A DNA stretch of 64,000 bases from an uncultured Clostridia bacterium (GCA_945910815.1 CAMDZD010000004.1:1-64000); one strand, 5' to 3'. Shown: positions 1-9,196, counted from the stretch's first letter. The notes: a model not told the origin generated them from the sequence alone. Numbers and translations: made by a program.

Positions 1-1
1 T

Positions 2-460
2 ATTGCCGTATTGCTGAGTGCCTTGTCGGGATATATTTTTAAATACAATCCCTTTTACACTATTATAACTGCTATACTTTGTATGCAGACAAATACAGAA
101 GCAAGCTTTAAAACAGCCGGCGTGAGATGTATAGGAACTTTTATCGGAGGTATATTTGCAGGTATTATGCTTGTTATAATAGATATATTCTCCATTGAAC
201 TTTTCAGCATAGTTTATTATATAATAATAAGCTTGTTTGTTGCCCCGATGATTTATATAACGGTTCTTATACACCGTGAAAAAAGTGCATTCATTACGTG
301 CGTGGTATTTTTCAGTGTAGTGCTGGTGAATATCGTCCGAATGAATCCTTATCTGTTCATTTTAATGCGTGTACTTGAAACACTTGCAGGAATAGGAATT
401 TCACTTGCGGTCAATACAATTATCAAAAACCCTGACAGAAAAAATAATGAGACAGTATAA
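2..460 (+). CDS. Aromatic acid exporter-type (ArAE/FUSC) membrane protein, 5' end missing
   Basis: The reading frame is already open at base 2, so the N-terminus lies outside the window; the first possible in-window start is TTG at 11. The visible 149 residues hold about four hydrophobic segments. The stretch around PFYTIITAILCMQTNTEASFK resembles the first membrane block of ArAE_1 (DUF939) proteins, where a conserved Gln-Thr region is followed by a GTFIGG-type glycine motif. It ends in a short charged tail, without the long cytoplasmic C-terminal domain seen in the second ArAE gene at 17312-18295. Members are proposed efflux or membrane-stress proteins; the substrate is unknown. It lies 23 bp upstream of cysS and may be co-transcribed. 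Confidence 0.65.
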   Translation: MAVLLSALSGYIFKYNPFYTIITAILCMQTNTEASFKTAGVRCIGTFIGGIFAGIMLVIIDIFSIELFSIVYYIIISLFVAPMIYITVLIHREKSAFITCVVFFSVVLVNIVRMNPYLFILMRVLETLAGIGISLAVNTIIKNPDRKNNETV

Positions 461-483
461 TCTTATGAAAGGAAAGATTTATA

Positions 484-1881
484 ATGCAGATTTATAATAC
501 CATGACAAGAAAAAAAGAGGAACTCAAGCCTATTTCAGACAATCAGGTGAATATATATGCCTGCGGACCTACTGTGTATAACTATATACACATCGGAAAT
601 GCACGTCCCATATGTGCATTTGATGTTCTCAGACGCTATCTGAAATACAGAGGCTATAATGTAAAATACGTTCAGAATTTCACTGACGTTGACGACAAAA
701 TTATTAAAAAAGCTAATGAAGAAGGAGTTCAGGCTTCTGAAATCTCCGAAAAATATATTGCTGAATATAAAAAAGATGCCCATGGTCTTAACGTTATGGA
801 TGCTGACGTTCACCCGAAAGTTACTGAAAGCATGGATATAATAATTGACCTCGTTAAAAAGCTTGTAGAAACAGGTCACGCCTATGAAAAAAACGGCGAT
901 GTATATTTCAGAACTTCAAGCTTTAAGGATTACGGAAAGCTTTCCGGAATGCCTATTGAAGAACTTCAGGCAGGTGCAAGAATCGATGTAAACGATATTA
1001 AAGAGAATCCTCTTGATTTTGCTGTATGGAAATCCGCAAAGGAGGGCGAACCTTACTGGGAATCACCATGGGGAAAAGGTCGTCCGGGCTGGCATATTGA
1101 ATGTTCTGCAATGTCAGGCTATCACATAGGCGATACACTTGATATTCACTGCGGAGGTCAGGATTTGATTTTCCCTCACCATGAAAATGAAATTGCACAG
1201 TCTGAAGCTGTTACCGGAAAACCTCTTGCAAATTTATGGATGCACAACGGATATATAAACGTTGACAATAAAAAGATGTCAAAATCACTCGGAAATTTCT
1301 TTACTGCCCGTGAAGTAGCTGAAAAATACGGATATGAAACAGTAAGATATATGATGATTCAGGCACATTACAGAAGTCCTATTAATTACTGCGTTGAACT
1401 TCTTGATGCATGCAAGGCATCTCTTGAACGCCTTTATAACTGCCGTGAAACACTTGACCGTGTAATTGCAAACGCAAAGGACGGGGAAATCTCCGAAACT
1501 GCAAAGAAAATTTTCTCCGAACGCCGTCAGCAGTTCATAACAGCTATGGACGATGATTTGAATACGGCAGACGGTATAACAGCAATATTTGAGCTTGTAA
1601 GAGATTTGAATACAATGTCATCTGATAATTCAGTATCAAAACAGCAGTTGCAGGCTGGTGCGGATTTATTCGATGAACTTACAGATGTACTCGGTATTAT
1701 GTACAACCGAAAGAAAAATGAGGAAATACCTGCTGAAATCCTTGAGCTTGCTGAACAGCGTAAAAATGCCCGTAAAGATAAGAATTTTGCACTTGCCGAT
1801 GAAATCCGTGATAAAATAACTGCTCTCGGATATTCAATCAAGGAAACCCGTCAGGGTACTGAAATAAAAAAGATAGGTTAA
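484..1881 (+). CDS. cysS: Cysteine--tRNA ligase
   Basis: Class I aminoacyl-tRNA synthetase that charges tRNA-Cys with cysteine. The 465-residue product has the normal family length. Visible signatures are the N-terminal CGPTVYNYIHIGNARP segment (Cys zinc ligand plus HIGH-type motif), the GWHIECSAMS and CGGQDLIFPHHENE zinc and active-site segments, and the KMSKSLGN (KMSKS) loop near residue 265. The C-terminal helical anticodon-recognition part is complete. The ATG is preceded by a GAAAGG-type ribosome site about 8 bases away. The next gene follows after 7 bp, so cysS heads a cysS-walJ-rlmH run. Confidence 0.97.
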   Translation: MQIYNTMTRKKEELKPISDNQVNIYACGPTVYNYIHIGNARPICAFDVLRRYLKYRGYNVKYVQNFTDVDDKIIKKANEEGVQASEISEKYIAEYKKDAHGLNVMDADVHPKVTESMDIIIDLVKKLVETGHAYEKNGDVYFRTSSFKDYGKLSGMPIEELQAGARIDVNDIKENPLDFAVWKSAKEGEPYWESPWGKGRPGWHIECSAMSGYHIGDTLDIHCGGQDLIFPHHENEIAQSEAVTGKPLANLWMHNGYINVDNKKMSKSLGNFFTAREVAEKYGYETVRYMMIQAHYRSPINYCVELLDACKASLERLYNCRETLDRVIANAKDGEISETAKKIFSERRQQFITAMDDDLNTADGITAIFELVRDLNTMSSDNSVSKQQLQAGADLFDELTDVLGIMYNRKKNEEIPAEILELAEQRKNARKDKNFALADEIRDKITALGYSIKETRQGTEIKKIG

Positions 1882-1888
1882 TAATATA

Positions 1889-2671
1889 ATGGCAAGACTT
1901 TATCCTCTTTTCAGTTCAAGTCAGGGAAATTCGGTTTTTATAGGTACTGAAAAGGGCGGTATTCTGATAGATGCGGGAGTAAGCTGTAAAAAACTTTGCG
2001 AGGCTCTTAAGGCTAACAGGCTTGCTCCCGATTCCGTAAAGGCAATATTTGTTACTCATGAGCATGGCGACCATATAAAAGGTCTTAAATTATTCGGTTC
2101 AAAAATAAGATGCCCCATATACGGCAGACGTGAAACGCTTGAATTTCTTATACACAATGATAAAATATCTGCTGATTCTCCCGTGCTTGAAATTCAGAAA
2201 AGTGTATGCATATGCGGAATGGAAATATCAGCTTTCGATACTCCGCATGATGCCGTACACAGTTGCGGTTACAGAATACATACAGCTGATGACAAGATTT
2301 GTGCTGTCTGTACTGACTTGGGGCATATATCTCCCGAAGTTGACAACGCTCTGACAGGTTGCAGACTTGTATTCCTTGAATCAAATTATGATGAAAGAAT
2401 GTTACGAACAGGAGACTATCCTCTTGCATTAAAACAGCGTATACTTTCTATGAATGGTCACTTGTCAAATGATGACTGTGCATTTCAGATAAGAAAACTC
2501 ATCAGAACTGGTACAAGATATTTTGTATTGGGTCATTTAAGCCCCGAAAATAATCGCCCTGAAATCGCTGACAGAACTATTCAGCTTGCCCTTAAAGGAT
2601 ACCGGAGAAATGATGATTATCTTCTTGGAATCGCACCAAAAGAATCTGACGGAGGAGTTGTAATTTTCTGA
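1889..2671 (+). CDS. MBL-fold metallohydrolase, WalJ/YycJ type
   Basis: A 260-residue metallo-beta-lactamase-fold protein of the YycJ/WalJ group, thought to be a single-strand nuclease or phosphodiesterase linked to cell-wall and DNA-repair physiology. The opening LYPLFSSSQGNS segment is typical of the group. The metal site is visible as THEHGDH near residue 57, with later Asp and His ligands (VCTDLGH, LGHLS). There is no signal peptide, so it should act in the cytoplasm. It lies 7 bp after cysS and 1 bp before rlmH; the walJ-rlmH pairing is common in Firmicutes and supports the call. The exact substrate cannot be read from sequence. Confidence 0.85.
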   Translation: MARLYPLFSSSQGNSVFIGTEKGGILIDAGVSCKKLCEALKANRLAPDSVKAIFVTHEHGDHIKGLKLFGSKIRCPIYGRRETLEFLIHNDKISADSPVLEIQKSVCICGMEISAFDTPHDAVHSCGYRIHTADDKICAVCTDLGHISPEVDNALTGCRLVFLESNYDERMLRTGDYPLALKQRILSMNGHLSNDDCAFQIRKLIRTGTRYFVLGHLSPENNRPEIADRTIQLALKGYRRNDDYLLGIAPKESDGGVVIF

Positions 2672-2672
2672 T

Positions 2673-3146
2673 ATGACAATAAATTTCATAGTAATAGGTA
2701 AACTTAAAGAAGATTATCTGCGAAAAGCCTGTGATGAATATATCAAAAGGCTTTCAAGATACTGCAGTTTTGAAATTCATGAGCTTAATGAATACAGACT
2801 AAGCGATAATCCCTCCGAAAAGGAAATAGCGAACGCACTTTCAAAAGAAGCTGAAATTATCAGAAAATATGCAAAAGGCTATATAATCCCCATGTGCATT
2901 GAGGGAAAACAGATTTCAAGTCCCGAACTTTCCGAAACAATACAGAATGCCGTTGTAGCCGGAAACAATACAGTTACATTCATAATCGGAAGTTCATTCG
3001 GACTTGCTCCCGAAATAAAAGCTATGGGGGATTTTAAGCTTTCAATGTCAAAAATGACTTTCCCTCACCAGCTTGCAAGGGTTATGCTCCTTGAACAGAT
3101 TTACAGAGCTTTTCAGATTTCCACGGGTGGAAAATATCACAAATAA
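2673..3146 (+). CDS. rlmH: 23S rRNA (pseudouridine-1915-N3)-methyltransferase RlmH
   Basis: A 157-residue SPOUT-class methyltransferase that methylates pseudouridine 1915 in helix 69 of 23S rRNA. Length matches the family (about 155-160). It starts with the family's hydrophobic strand and Gly-Lys (FIVIGKLKEDYL), has the SAM-binding trefoil-knot segment FIIGSSFGL, and ends in the diagnostic YRAFQISTGGKYHK tail. The ATG starts 2 bases past the walJ stop, so translation is probably coupled. It ends the cysS unit; a new promoter follows at once. Confidence 0.96.
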   Translation: MTINFIVIGKLKEDYLRKACDEYIKRLSRYCSFEIHELNEYRLSDNPSEKEIANALSKEAEIIRKYAKGYIIPMCIEGKQISSPELSETIQNAVVAGNNTVTFIIGSSFGLAPEIKAMGDFKLSMSKMTFPHQLARVMLLEQIYRAFQISTGGKYHK

Positions 3147-3179
3147 TTTGTATATATAAAAAATTTTTCCTCGTTTCTA

Positions 3180-3208
3180 TTGCTATTTTTTTTTAGCAGT
3201 GCTATAAT
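3180..3208 (+). promoter_or_regulatory. Predicted sigma-A promoter of the GH26-GH9 unit
   Basis: TTGCTA at 3180-3185, a 17-bp spacer, then an extended -10 TGcTATAAT (hexamer 3203-3208). A GAAAGGAG ribosome site and the GH26 ATG at 3242 follow. It would drive both dockerin enzymes. Confidence 0.65.
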
Positions 3209-3241
3209 ATTCATATATTATTCTGAAAGGAGCATAAATTT

Positions 3242-5098
3242 ATGTGCAGAATCAAAAAAATGATTAGTGCTTTGACAGCATCGGCACTTTCATTGACAAT
3301 GTTTTCAACAATACCTTCAGCAATAGCTGTCGGTGAAACAGCAAAAGTCGTTTTTTCATCTGAATGTGAAAATCTGGAACTTGCTGACGGTGCAACCGTT
3401 GCAACTAAGGTTTACAATGATGAATATCCCGGCTTTACGGGTGACGGATTTGTATGGGTTACAAGCGGAGGCACTATGTCATTTACTGTTGACGCTCCCG
3501 AAACAGGTATGTACCGTCTTGTTTCAAGAAGTCTTATGTATCTCGGAAATGAAGGCGAAATCCGTGAGGGAAGTGTAAGTGTTGAAAGAGCTGACGGAAC
3601 TTCCTGGAGCAAAACTGTCAAGATTCCTCGTACTTCCGACTGGAACGATTACAGCTTCGGAGATATCAAGCTTACCAAGGGCGAAAATACAATCACATTC
3701 GGCGGAGGCTGGGGCTATTGCCTTTATGACAGTGTAACCCTGACACAGACTCCTCCTCCTGATTACTCAAAAGCTACTGATACTCTCGTTGATTCCAAGG
3801 CTACTGATGAGGCTAAGGCTCTTATGAAGTATCTAAAGAGTGTCTACGGAAGTCATATAATTTCAGGTCAGCAGGAAATCTACGGCGGTGGAAATGACGG
3901 CAACTCAGAACTTGAATTTGAATACATTGATGAAGTAACAGGAAAACAGCCTGCAATCAGAGGCTTTGACTTCATGAATTACAATCCTCTTTACGGCTGG
4001 GAGGACGGAACGACTGAACGTGCTATTGCATGGGCTAAGGAAAAAAACGGAATTGTTACTGCATCATGGCATATAAATGTTCCGATTGATTTCGATAACT
4101 ATGAAATCGGCGATGCTGTCGATTGGAAACAGTGTACCTATAAAAACTATCAGGCATCAAACAGTACTTTCAATACAGCAAATATTCTCGTTGAGGACAG
4201 CAAGGAAAGAGCATATTTTGAAGAGGCTATGAAAGACCTTGCCGAACAGCTTCTGAAGTTACAGGAGGCAGGTGTTCCGATTATTTTCAGACCTCTCCAC
4301 GAGGCACAGGGCAATGAAGGAAATTTCGGTGACGGTACTTCATGGTTCTGGTGGGGTGACAGAGGTTCGGAAGTATACAAGGAACTCTGGAAACTTCTTT
4401 ATAATACTCTCACTGAAACATACGGACTTCACAATATAATCTGGGAATATAACAGCTATAATTACAGCAATTCACATACATGGTATCCGGGCGATGAATA
4501 TGTTGACATAGTTGCATATGACAAGTACAACGTTGACTACAACAGAGATGACGGACTCACATCAGGCCCTAATCTGAGTGCAATTTCAGCTATATACAAT
4601 TATCTTGTTGAACTTACAGACGGTAAAAAAATGGTTGCAATGTCTGAAAACGATACAATTCCGTCCGTTGATAACCTTACTGTTGAAAATGCAGGCTGGC
4701 TCTATTTCTGCCCATGGTATGGCGAACACCTTATGAGTGAACGCTATCAGGACGCTGATAACCTTAAGGAAATTTACAACAGTGATTACTGTATAACCCT
4801 TGACGAACTTCCGGCGGATTTGTACAAGCTTTCCGATACAGACCCGACTGAACCAACAAAGCCGTCAGAATCAACCGGTTCAGATGTTCTGTATGGTGAT
4901 GCAACTCTTGACGGAAACGTTGATATTGCTGATGCTGTTGCAGTTGCGTCTTATGTAGGTGACGGAGCAAAAAATACACTTTCAGCTGAGGCTCTTAAAA
5001 ATGCTGATGTTCAGGCTGTCGGAGACGGTGTAACTGCAAATGATGCTCTTGCAATACAGCAGTATCTTGCAAATGTTGTAAAAGAACTTCCTGTCTGA
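3242..5098 (+). CDS. Secreted GH26 beta-mannanase-type hydrolase with CBM35-like module and dockerin
   Basis: A 618-residue secreted enzyme. Order: signal peptide (about 1-30, ending near SAIA), an N-terminal beta-sandwich resembling CBM35 (about 35-170), a GH26 catalytic domain (about 185-530), a Pro/Thr linker (TDPTEPTKPSEST), and a type I dockerin (550-618) with two Ca-binding repeats. In the catalytic domain RPLHEAQG places the likely acid/base at Glu354, and MSEND the likely nucleophile at Glu469; WFWWGDRG between them is a GH26 substrate-cleft motif. GH26 enzymes mostly cleave beta-1,4-mannan, although some act on other beta-glucans or xylans, so mannan is an inference. The dockerin implies docking to a cohesin scaffold encoded elsewhere. 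The next gene is 16 bp downstream. Confidence 0.93.
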   Translation: MCRIKKMISALTASALSLTMFSTIPSAIAVGETAKVVFSSECENLELADGATVATKVYNDEYPGFTGDGFVWVTSGGTMSFTVDAPETGMYRLVSRSLMYLGNEGEIREGSVSVERADGTSWSKTVKIPRTSDWNDYSFGDIKLTKGENTITFGGGWGYCLYDSVTLTQTPPPDYSKATDTLVDSKATDEAKALMKYLKSVYGSHIISGQQEIYGGGNDGNSELEFEYIDEVTGKQPAIRGFDFMNYNPLYGWEDGTTERAIAWAKEKNGIVTASWHINVPIDFDNYEIGDAVDWKQCTYKNYQASNSTFNTANILVEDSKERAYFEEAMKDLAEQLLKLQEAGVPIIFRPLHEAQGNEGNFGDGTSWFWWGDRGSEVYKELWKLLYNTLTETYGLHNIIWEYNSYNYSNSHTWYPGDEYVDIVAYDKYNVDYNRDDGLTSGPNLSAISAIYNYLVELTDGKKMVAMSENDTIPSVDNLTVENAGWLYFCPWYGEHLMSERYQDADNLKEIYNSDYCITLDELPADLYKLSDTDPTEPTKPSESTGSDVLYGDATLDGNVDIADAVAVASYVGDGAKNTLSAEALKNADVQAVGDGVTANDALAIQQYLANVVKELPV

Positions 5099-5114
5099 TT
5101 AAGGAGATACTGCC

Positions 5115-7625
5115 GTGAAAATTAAAAAAATATGTCAGAAAGCATTGGCTCTTACGGCAGGCGTTGCATTTTGCTTGACTTCAGTTCCTATGTGTTCAAC
5201 GGCAGGTGAAACAGCACCTGCTGTTGACAGCAATTTTGCCAAAGCCCTGCAGATGTCGCTTTATTTCTATGATGCGAATAAATGCGGATATGGTATAACA
5301 GACGGAAATCTTGAATGGCGTGGAGATTGTCATGTTGAAGATGCAAAAGTACCGCTCAAGCCAATGGGAGAAGATTTTAAGGGAACTAATCTTTCACAGG
5401 AATTTATTGATAAAAACAAGGATATTCTTGACCCTGACGGTGACGGAACTATTGATGTTTCGGGAGGTATGCATGATGCCGGTGACTGTGTAAAATTCTG
5501 TCTGCCGGGAAGTTATGCAGCTTCTACGCTTGGCTGGGGATATTATGAATTTCGTGATGCCTATGTTGATTCAGGTCAGCAATGGCATATAGAAGATATT
5601 CTGCACTGGTTCAATGATTACTATCTGAAATGCACATATTTTGACGAAAACGGCGATATACTTGCATTTTGCTATCAGGTAGGCGAGGGAAATATTGACC
5701 ATAACTACTGGCTTACTCCGGAACTTCAGAACGAAAATCTTCTTGACTATGCAAGACCTGCTTATTTCGCAACAGAAGAAACCCCCGCATCTGATATGTG
5801 TGCAGGCGTTTCGGCATCACTTGCGGTAAACTATCTTAATTTCAAGGATACTGAACCCGAATATGCAAAGCAGAGTCTTGAGACAGCAATAAAAATGTAT
5901 GACTTTGCAGTAAAAACCCATACTGAAGAAGATGATTGTGTAGTAACAAGTCTCGGATATGACGGCGGATTCTATACATCAAGCTATGATTATGATGAAC
6001 TTGCATGGGCTGCGGTATGGCTTTATGAATGTACGGGAAATTATGACTATATCGAGGATATAATAAGAGTTGACGAAACAGTTACCGGAGAAATGGGAGC
6101 TCACCCGTATACAGGTTATCTTAAAAGAATCATAAAGGATACAGGAAACTGCTGGCAGAATATATGGGTACACTGCTGGGATACAGTATGGGGCGGAGTT
6201 TTTGCAAAGCTCGCACCTATAACAAATACAAGACGTGACTGGTATATATTCCGCTGGAATCTTGAATACTGGGCAGGTATGCGACCGGCTGATGCCGAAA
6301 ATGCTGAATTTGACGTAACAGTAACAGGTCATAAGTATTTCGGACTTGATGATACACTCTGGAATACAAGCATAACGGCTGACGAAATTGAAAGTCTTTC
6401 GGAAGTGGACGGAGCGTGGCTTGCTAAAACTCCGGCAGGATTTTCAATGCTGAATGAATATGGTTCAGCAAGATATGATACAGCTGCACAGCTTGAAGCT
6501 CTTGTATATGCCAAGGAAACAGGCGATTATACATTTGCGGACTGGTCAAAAGGACAAATGGAATATATAATGGGCGATAACCCTATGAACAGGGCGTATA
6601 TAGTAGGCTATGACCTCGAAAACGGTGCAAGTCACCCTCATCACAGAGCTTCCCACGGTTCAAAAACTCTCAATATGGACGAACCAGCAGACCAGACTCA
6701 TGTATTATGGGGTGCATTGGTCGGAGGTCCTGATTCAGACGACTATCACCGTGACGAAACAAAAGACTATATCTACAATGAAGTTGCCGTTGACTATAAT
6801 GCCGGATTTGTAGGAGCTTGTGCAGGTCTTTATAAGTATTACGGCAAGGCAAGAGGCGATAAACCGCTTGAAAACTTCCCTCCGAGTGAGGAGAGTATGA
6901 AAGGTGAAATCAATGAATTTTATATAACTGCAAGAGCCGTTCAGGAAAATACAGCACGTTCGCAGATAGAAGTTATGGTATACAATGATACATCAATACC
7001 CCCGAGATATGTTGACAATATAAAATGCAGATATTTCTTTGATATAAGCGAACTTATCAAAGCAGGTCAGACTGTTGACGATGTTCAGGTTGATATATTC
7101 TATGATGAGGAAAATGCCAATACTGACGGCAAATCCTTTGCAACGATTTCAAAGCCTGTCAAGTGGAATGATGACGGAATGTATTACGTTGAAATATCGT
7201 GGAAAGGCTGTGAATTTTACGGCAAAAGAGTATTTCATTTCGGACTTATTGCAGATATGGACGAAAATTATGAAACAAACTGGAATCCCGATAACGATTA
7301 CAGCAGACAGGGCATAATTCTTTCGGAAGATGAACTTCTTCTTACAGAATATATTCCGGTATATGTGGACGATAAACTTGTATGGGGCGAAGAACCTCCG
7401 TCAGACGGAAATATTCTTTATGGTGATGCAAATCTTGACGGAAACGTTGATATTGCCGATGCCGTAGCAGTTTCAGCATATGTAGGCGATTCCAAAAATA
7501 ACAGCCTTGAACCTCAGGGGCTTTTGAACGGTGACGTTCAAAGCAACGGAAACGGTCTTAATGCGAATGATGCTCTTGCTATTCAGCAGTATCTCGCAAA
7601 TATTGTAAAGAAACTTCCGGTATAA
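5115..7625 (+). CDS. Secreted GH9 endoglucanase with CBM3c-like module and dockerin
   Basis: An 836-residue cellulase. A signal peptide (about 1-30) is followed by the GH9 (alpha/alpha)6 catalytic domain (about 38-590), a beta-sandwich resembling CBM3c (about 600-760), a short linker and a 69-residue dockerin. The catalytic Asp residues lie in HDAGD (Asp121/Asp124) and the acid Glu556 in NEVAVDYNAGF; PHHRASHG supplies the conserved His. GH9 joined to CBM3c is the layout of processive endoglucanases that open crystalline cellulose. Start is GTG at 5115, set by AAGGAG at 5101-5106, 8 bases upstream. The dockerin is the same length as, and very similar to, that of the upstream GH26, so both probably dock on the same cohesin class. 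Confidence 0.95.
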   Translation: MKIKKICQKALALTAGVAFCLTSVPMCSTAGETAPAVDSNFAKALQMSLYFYDANKCGYGITDGNLEWRGDCHVEDAKVPLKPMGEDFKGTNLSQEFIDKNKDILDPDGDGTIDVSGGMHDAGDCVKFCLPGSYAASTLGWGYYEFRDAYVDSGQQWHIEDILHWFNDYYLKCTYFDENGDILAFCYQVGEGNIDHNYWLTPELQNENLLDYARPAYFATEETPASDMCAGVSASLAVNYLNFKDTEPEYAKQSLETAIKMYDFAVKTHTEEDDCVVTSLGYDGGFYTSSYDYDELAWAAVWLYECTGNYDYIEDIIRVDETVTGEMGAHPYTGYLKRIIKDTGNCWQNIWVHCWDTVWGGVFAKLAPITNTRRDWYIFRWNLEYWAGMRPADAENAEFDVTVTGHKYFGLDDTLWNTSITADEIESLSEVDGAWLAKTPAGFSMLNEYGSARYDTAAQLEALVYAKETGDYTFADWSKGQMEYIMGDNPMNRAYIVGYDLENGASHPHHRASHGSKTLNMDEPADQTHVLWGALVGGPDSDDYHRDETKDYIYNEVAVDYNAGFVGACAGLYKYYGKARGDKPLENFPPSEESMKGEINEFYITARAVQENTARSQIEVMVYNDTSIPPRYVDNIKCRYFFDISELIKAGQTVDDVQVDIFYDEENANTDGKSFATISKPVKWNDDGMYYVEISWKGCEFYGKRVFHFGLIADMDENYETNWNPDNDYSRQGIILSEDELLLTEYIPVYVDDKLVWGEEPPSDGNILYGDANLDGNVDIADAVAVSAYVGDSKNNSLEPQGLLNGDVQSNGNGLNANDALAIQQYLANIVKKLPV

Positions 7626-7635
7626 AAATTTTCAA

Positions 7636-7662
7636 GGGCGGAATTTTTTAAAAATTCCGCCC
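7636..7662 (+). terminator. Hairpin terminator after the GH9 gene
   Basis: Perfect 13-bp palindromic stem, GGGCGGAATTTTT paired with its complement, with one unpaired T at the centre. It starts 11 bp after the GH9 stop. Only a weak T run follows, but the A/T half of the stem lies against the loop, so termination is plausible rather than certain. Confidence 0.65.
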
Positions 7663-7688
7663 GATTTAATATAATAGGATATTTTAGT

Positions 7689-7871
7689 ATGCATGATAAA
7701 ATTATAATGTTTTTTATTCTTGTATGGGTTATCATATTGATAATATTTCATAAATGTATTATTGAACTTTGCGGATATATGAATAATGATATATCAGACC
7801 ATATTGCTGAATATGGTATCACAGCATGCATAAACTGCACAGCAGGCAAAATTGAATATTATTCGGAATAA
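7689..7871 (+). CDS. Small single-pass membrane protein, unknown
   Basis: A possible 60-residue protein: one N-terminal hydrophobic helix (about residues 4-24, rich in Ile and Val) and a short polar tail with two Cys. I recognise no family. It sits between the GH9 terminator and the phosphoesterase gene, 16 bp before the latter. The ribosome site (GGAT-like) is weak, so it may be an untranslated leader that happens to be open. Confidence is low to moderate. Confidence 0.4.
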   Translation: MHDKIIMFFILVWVIILIIFHKCIIELCGYMNNDISDHIAEYGITACINCTAGKIEYYSE

Positions 7872-7887
7872 ATAAAGGAGGATATTT

Positions 7888-8391
7888 ATGTCAGAAATAT
7901 TTTTTATTGCTGATACTCATTTCGGGCATAATGAAATTATAAAATATGAAAACAGACCGTTTTCTGATATAGATGAAATGGACAGAATATTGATTTCAAA
8001 CTGGAATAATACTGTATCTGATAGTGATACTGTATTTATGCTCGGAGATTTTTCAGCATATCCGAAAGATAAATCACAGGAGATATGCCGGTGCTTAAAA
8101 GGAAGAAAATTTCTTGTAATGGGAAATCATGATACACAGTCTGAAAATTATTACCGTGAAATCGGATTTGAAAGCGTAAGCAGATATCCGATTATAATTG
8201 AACATTTCTGGATACTTTCGCATGAACCCTTATATATAAATAAAAATATGCCCTATGCAAATATTTTCGGACATGTTCACAGTAATCCCATATATAAGGA
8301 TTTTTCACCGCAGAGCTTTTGTGTATCGGCAGAAAGAATAAATTATACTCCTTTGGATTTCAATACCATAAGAAAGGAAATTGCAAAATGA
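7888..8391 (+). CDS. Calcineurin-like metallophosphoesterase
   Basis: A 167-residue small metallophosphoesterase. Metal ligands appear in order: DTHFGH near residue 9, LGDFS near 52, GNHD near 77, LSHEP near 111 and FGHVH near 129. This is the full set for a dinuclear phosphoesterase. Such short proteins without extra domains often hydrolyse phosphodiesters or cyclic nucleotides, but the substrate is not predictable here. Start ATG at 7888 has an ideal AAAGGAGG site. It converges on the minus-strand Cys-rich peptide gene, only 3 bases away. Confidence 0.88.
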   Translation: MSEIFFIADTHFGHNEIIKYENRPFSDIDEMDRILISNWNNTVSDSDTVFMLGDFSAYPKDKSQEICRCLKGRKFLVMGNHDTQSENYYREIGFESVSRYPIIIEHFWILSHEPLYINKNMPYANIFGHVHSNPIYKDFSPQSFCVSAERINYTPLDFNTIRKEIAK

Positions 8392-8394
8392 AAC

Positions 8395-8553
8395 TTATTT
8401 CTTTTTGCTGTGGCACTGTCCCGAATAAGGACAGTTTCCGCAGTTACAGCTACATGATGACTTACCCTTTTTTTTATCTTTAATCATTTTTGCAATAATT
8501 ATAATAACTATTGCAATAAGTACAGTTCCGACTATGATAGTACCGATTGACAT
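8395..8553 (-). CDS. FeoB-associated-type Cys-rich membrane peptide
   Basis: A 52-residue protein. It has one N-terminal hydrophobic helix (about 4-21), a Lys-rich stretch, and a Cys-rich tail with CSCNCGNC followed by a sixth Cys near the end (SGQCH). This matches the FeoB-associated Cys-rich membrane protein family (PF12669, p12-like), usually encoded next to ferrous-iron transporter feoB. Start ATG (8553-8551) has a strong GGGAGG ribosome site. No feo gene is visible nearby, so this copy is an orphan; a role in iron uptake is inferred only from the family. Confidence 0.8.
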   Translation of the reverse strand: MSIGTIIVGTVLIAIVIIIIAKMIKDKKKGKSSCSCNCGNCPYSGQCHSKKK

Positions 8554-8582
8554 AATTCCTCCCTTATTTTCTGAATTGACGG

Positions 8583-8611
8583 TTGACTTTTATCTCAAAA
8601 AACATTATAAT
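8583..8611 (+). promoter_or_regulatory. Predicted promoter of the YbaK-like gene
   Basis: TTGACT (8583-8588), 17-bp spacer, TATAAT (8606-8611). Near-consensus sigma-A site, with a GAAAGGCGG ribosome site and the ATG at 8641 just downstream. Confidence 0.75.
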
Positions 8612-8640
8612 AATTAAAAAACGAAAGGCGGTAAATTTTT

Positions 8641-9120
8641 ATGGCAAAAGAAGTTAAAACAAATGCCATGCGTATTCTTGACAAGCTCAAAATAAAATAT
8701 ACTCTCAATACATATCAGTGTGATGAATTTACAGACGGCATGCAGATTGCGGATATGCTCGGACAGCCTTATGAAAAAAGCTTTAAAACAATAGTATGCC
8801 GTGGAAAAAGCGGTGAATATTTTGTATTTGTACTTCCGGTTGACAAAAGCATTGACCTAAAAAAAGCATCGAAATCAGTAGGGGAAAAATCGGTTGAGCT
8901 TCTTCACGTCAAGGATATAAACAAGGTGACAGGCTATATAAGGGGAGGGTGTACTCCCATAGGAATGAAAAAGCAGTATAAAACCGTTATACATAAGAGT
9001 GCTGAAAATTTCGATGAAATTATTGTCAGCGGAGGACGTATAGGAACACAGATAAATATATCTCCCGATGATTTATGCCGAGCTGTAAAAGGAATATTTG
9101 AGGATATTATTGCAGAATAG
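8641..9120 (+). CDS. ybaK: Cys-tRNA(Pro) deacylase, YbaK/EbsC type
   Basis: A 159-residue trans-editing enzyme that hydrolyses Cys mischarged on tRNA-Pro. Family features are the N-terminal TNAMRILDKLKI segment, the FKTIVCRG and FVLPVDKSIDLKKASK strands with the conserved Lys, the VTGYIRGGCTPIG loop, and the C-terminal GGRIGTQI segment. Length matches the family. It is cytoplasmic and monocistronic, with its own promoter. The convergent sugar transferase gene ends 77 bp downstream, with no obvious hairpin between them. Confidence 0.93.
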   Translation: MAKEVKTNAMRILDKLKIKYTLNTYQCDEFTDGMQIADMLGQPYEKSFKTIVCRGKSGEYFVFVLPVDKSIDLKKASKSVGEKSVELLHVKDINKVTGYIRGGCTPIGMKKQYKTVIHKSAENFDEIIVSGGRIGTQINISPDDLCRAVKGIFEDIIAE

Positions 9121-9196
9121 AGTTTTCCGCATTTTTTCACAAAAGCATAATATTATATACATAATAAAAGTATAATATATAATAGGATTAATGGGA

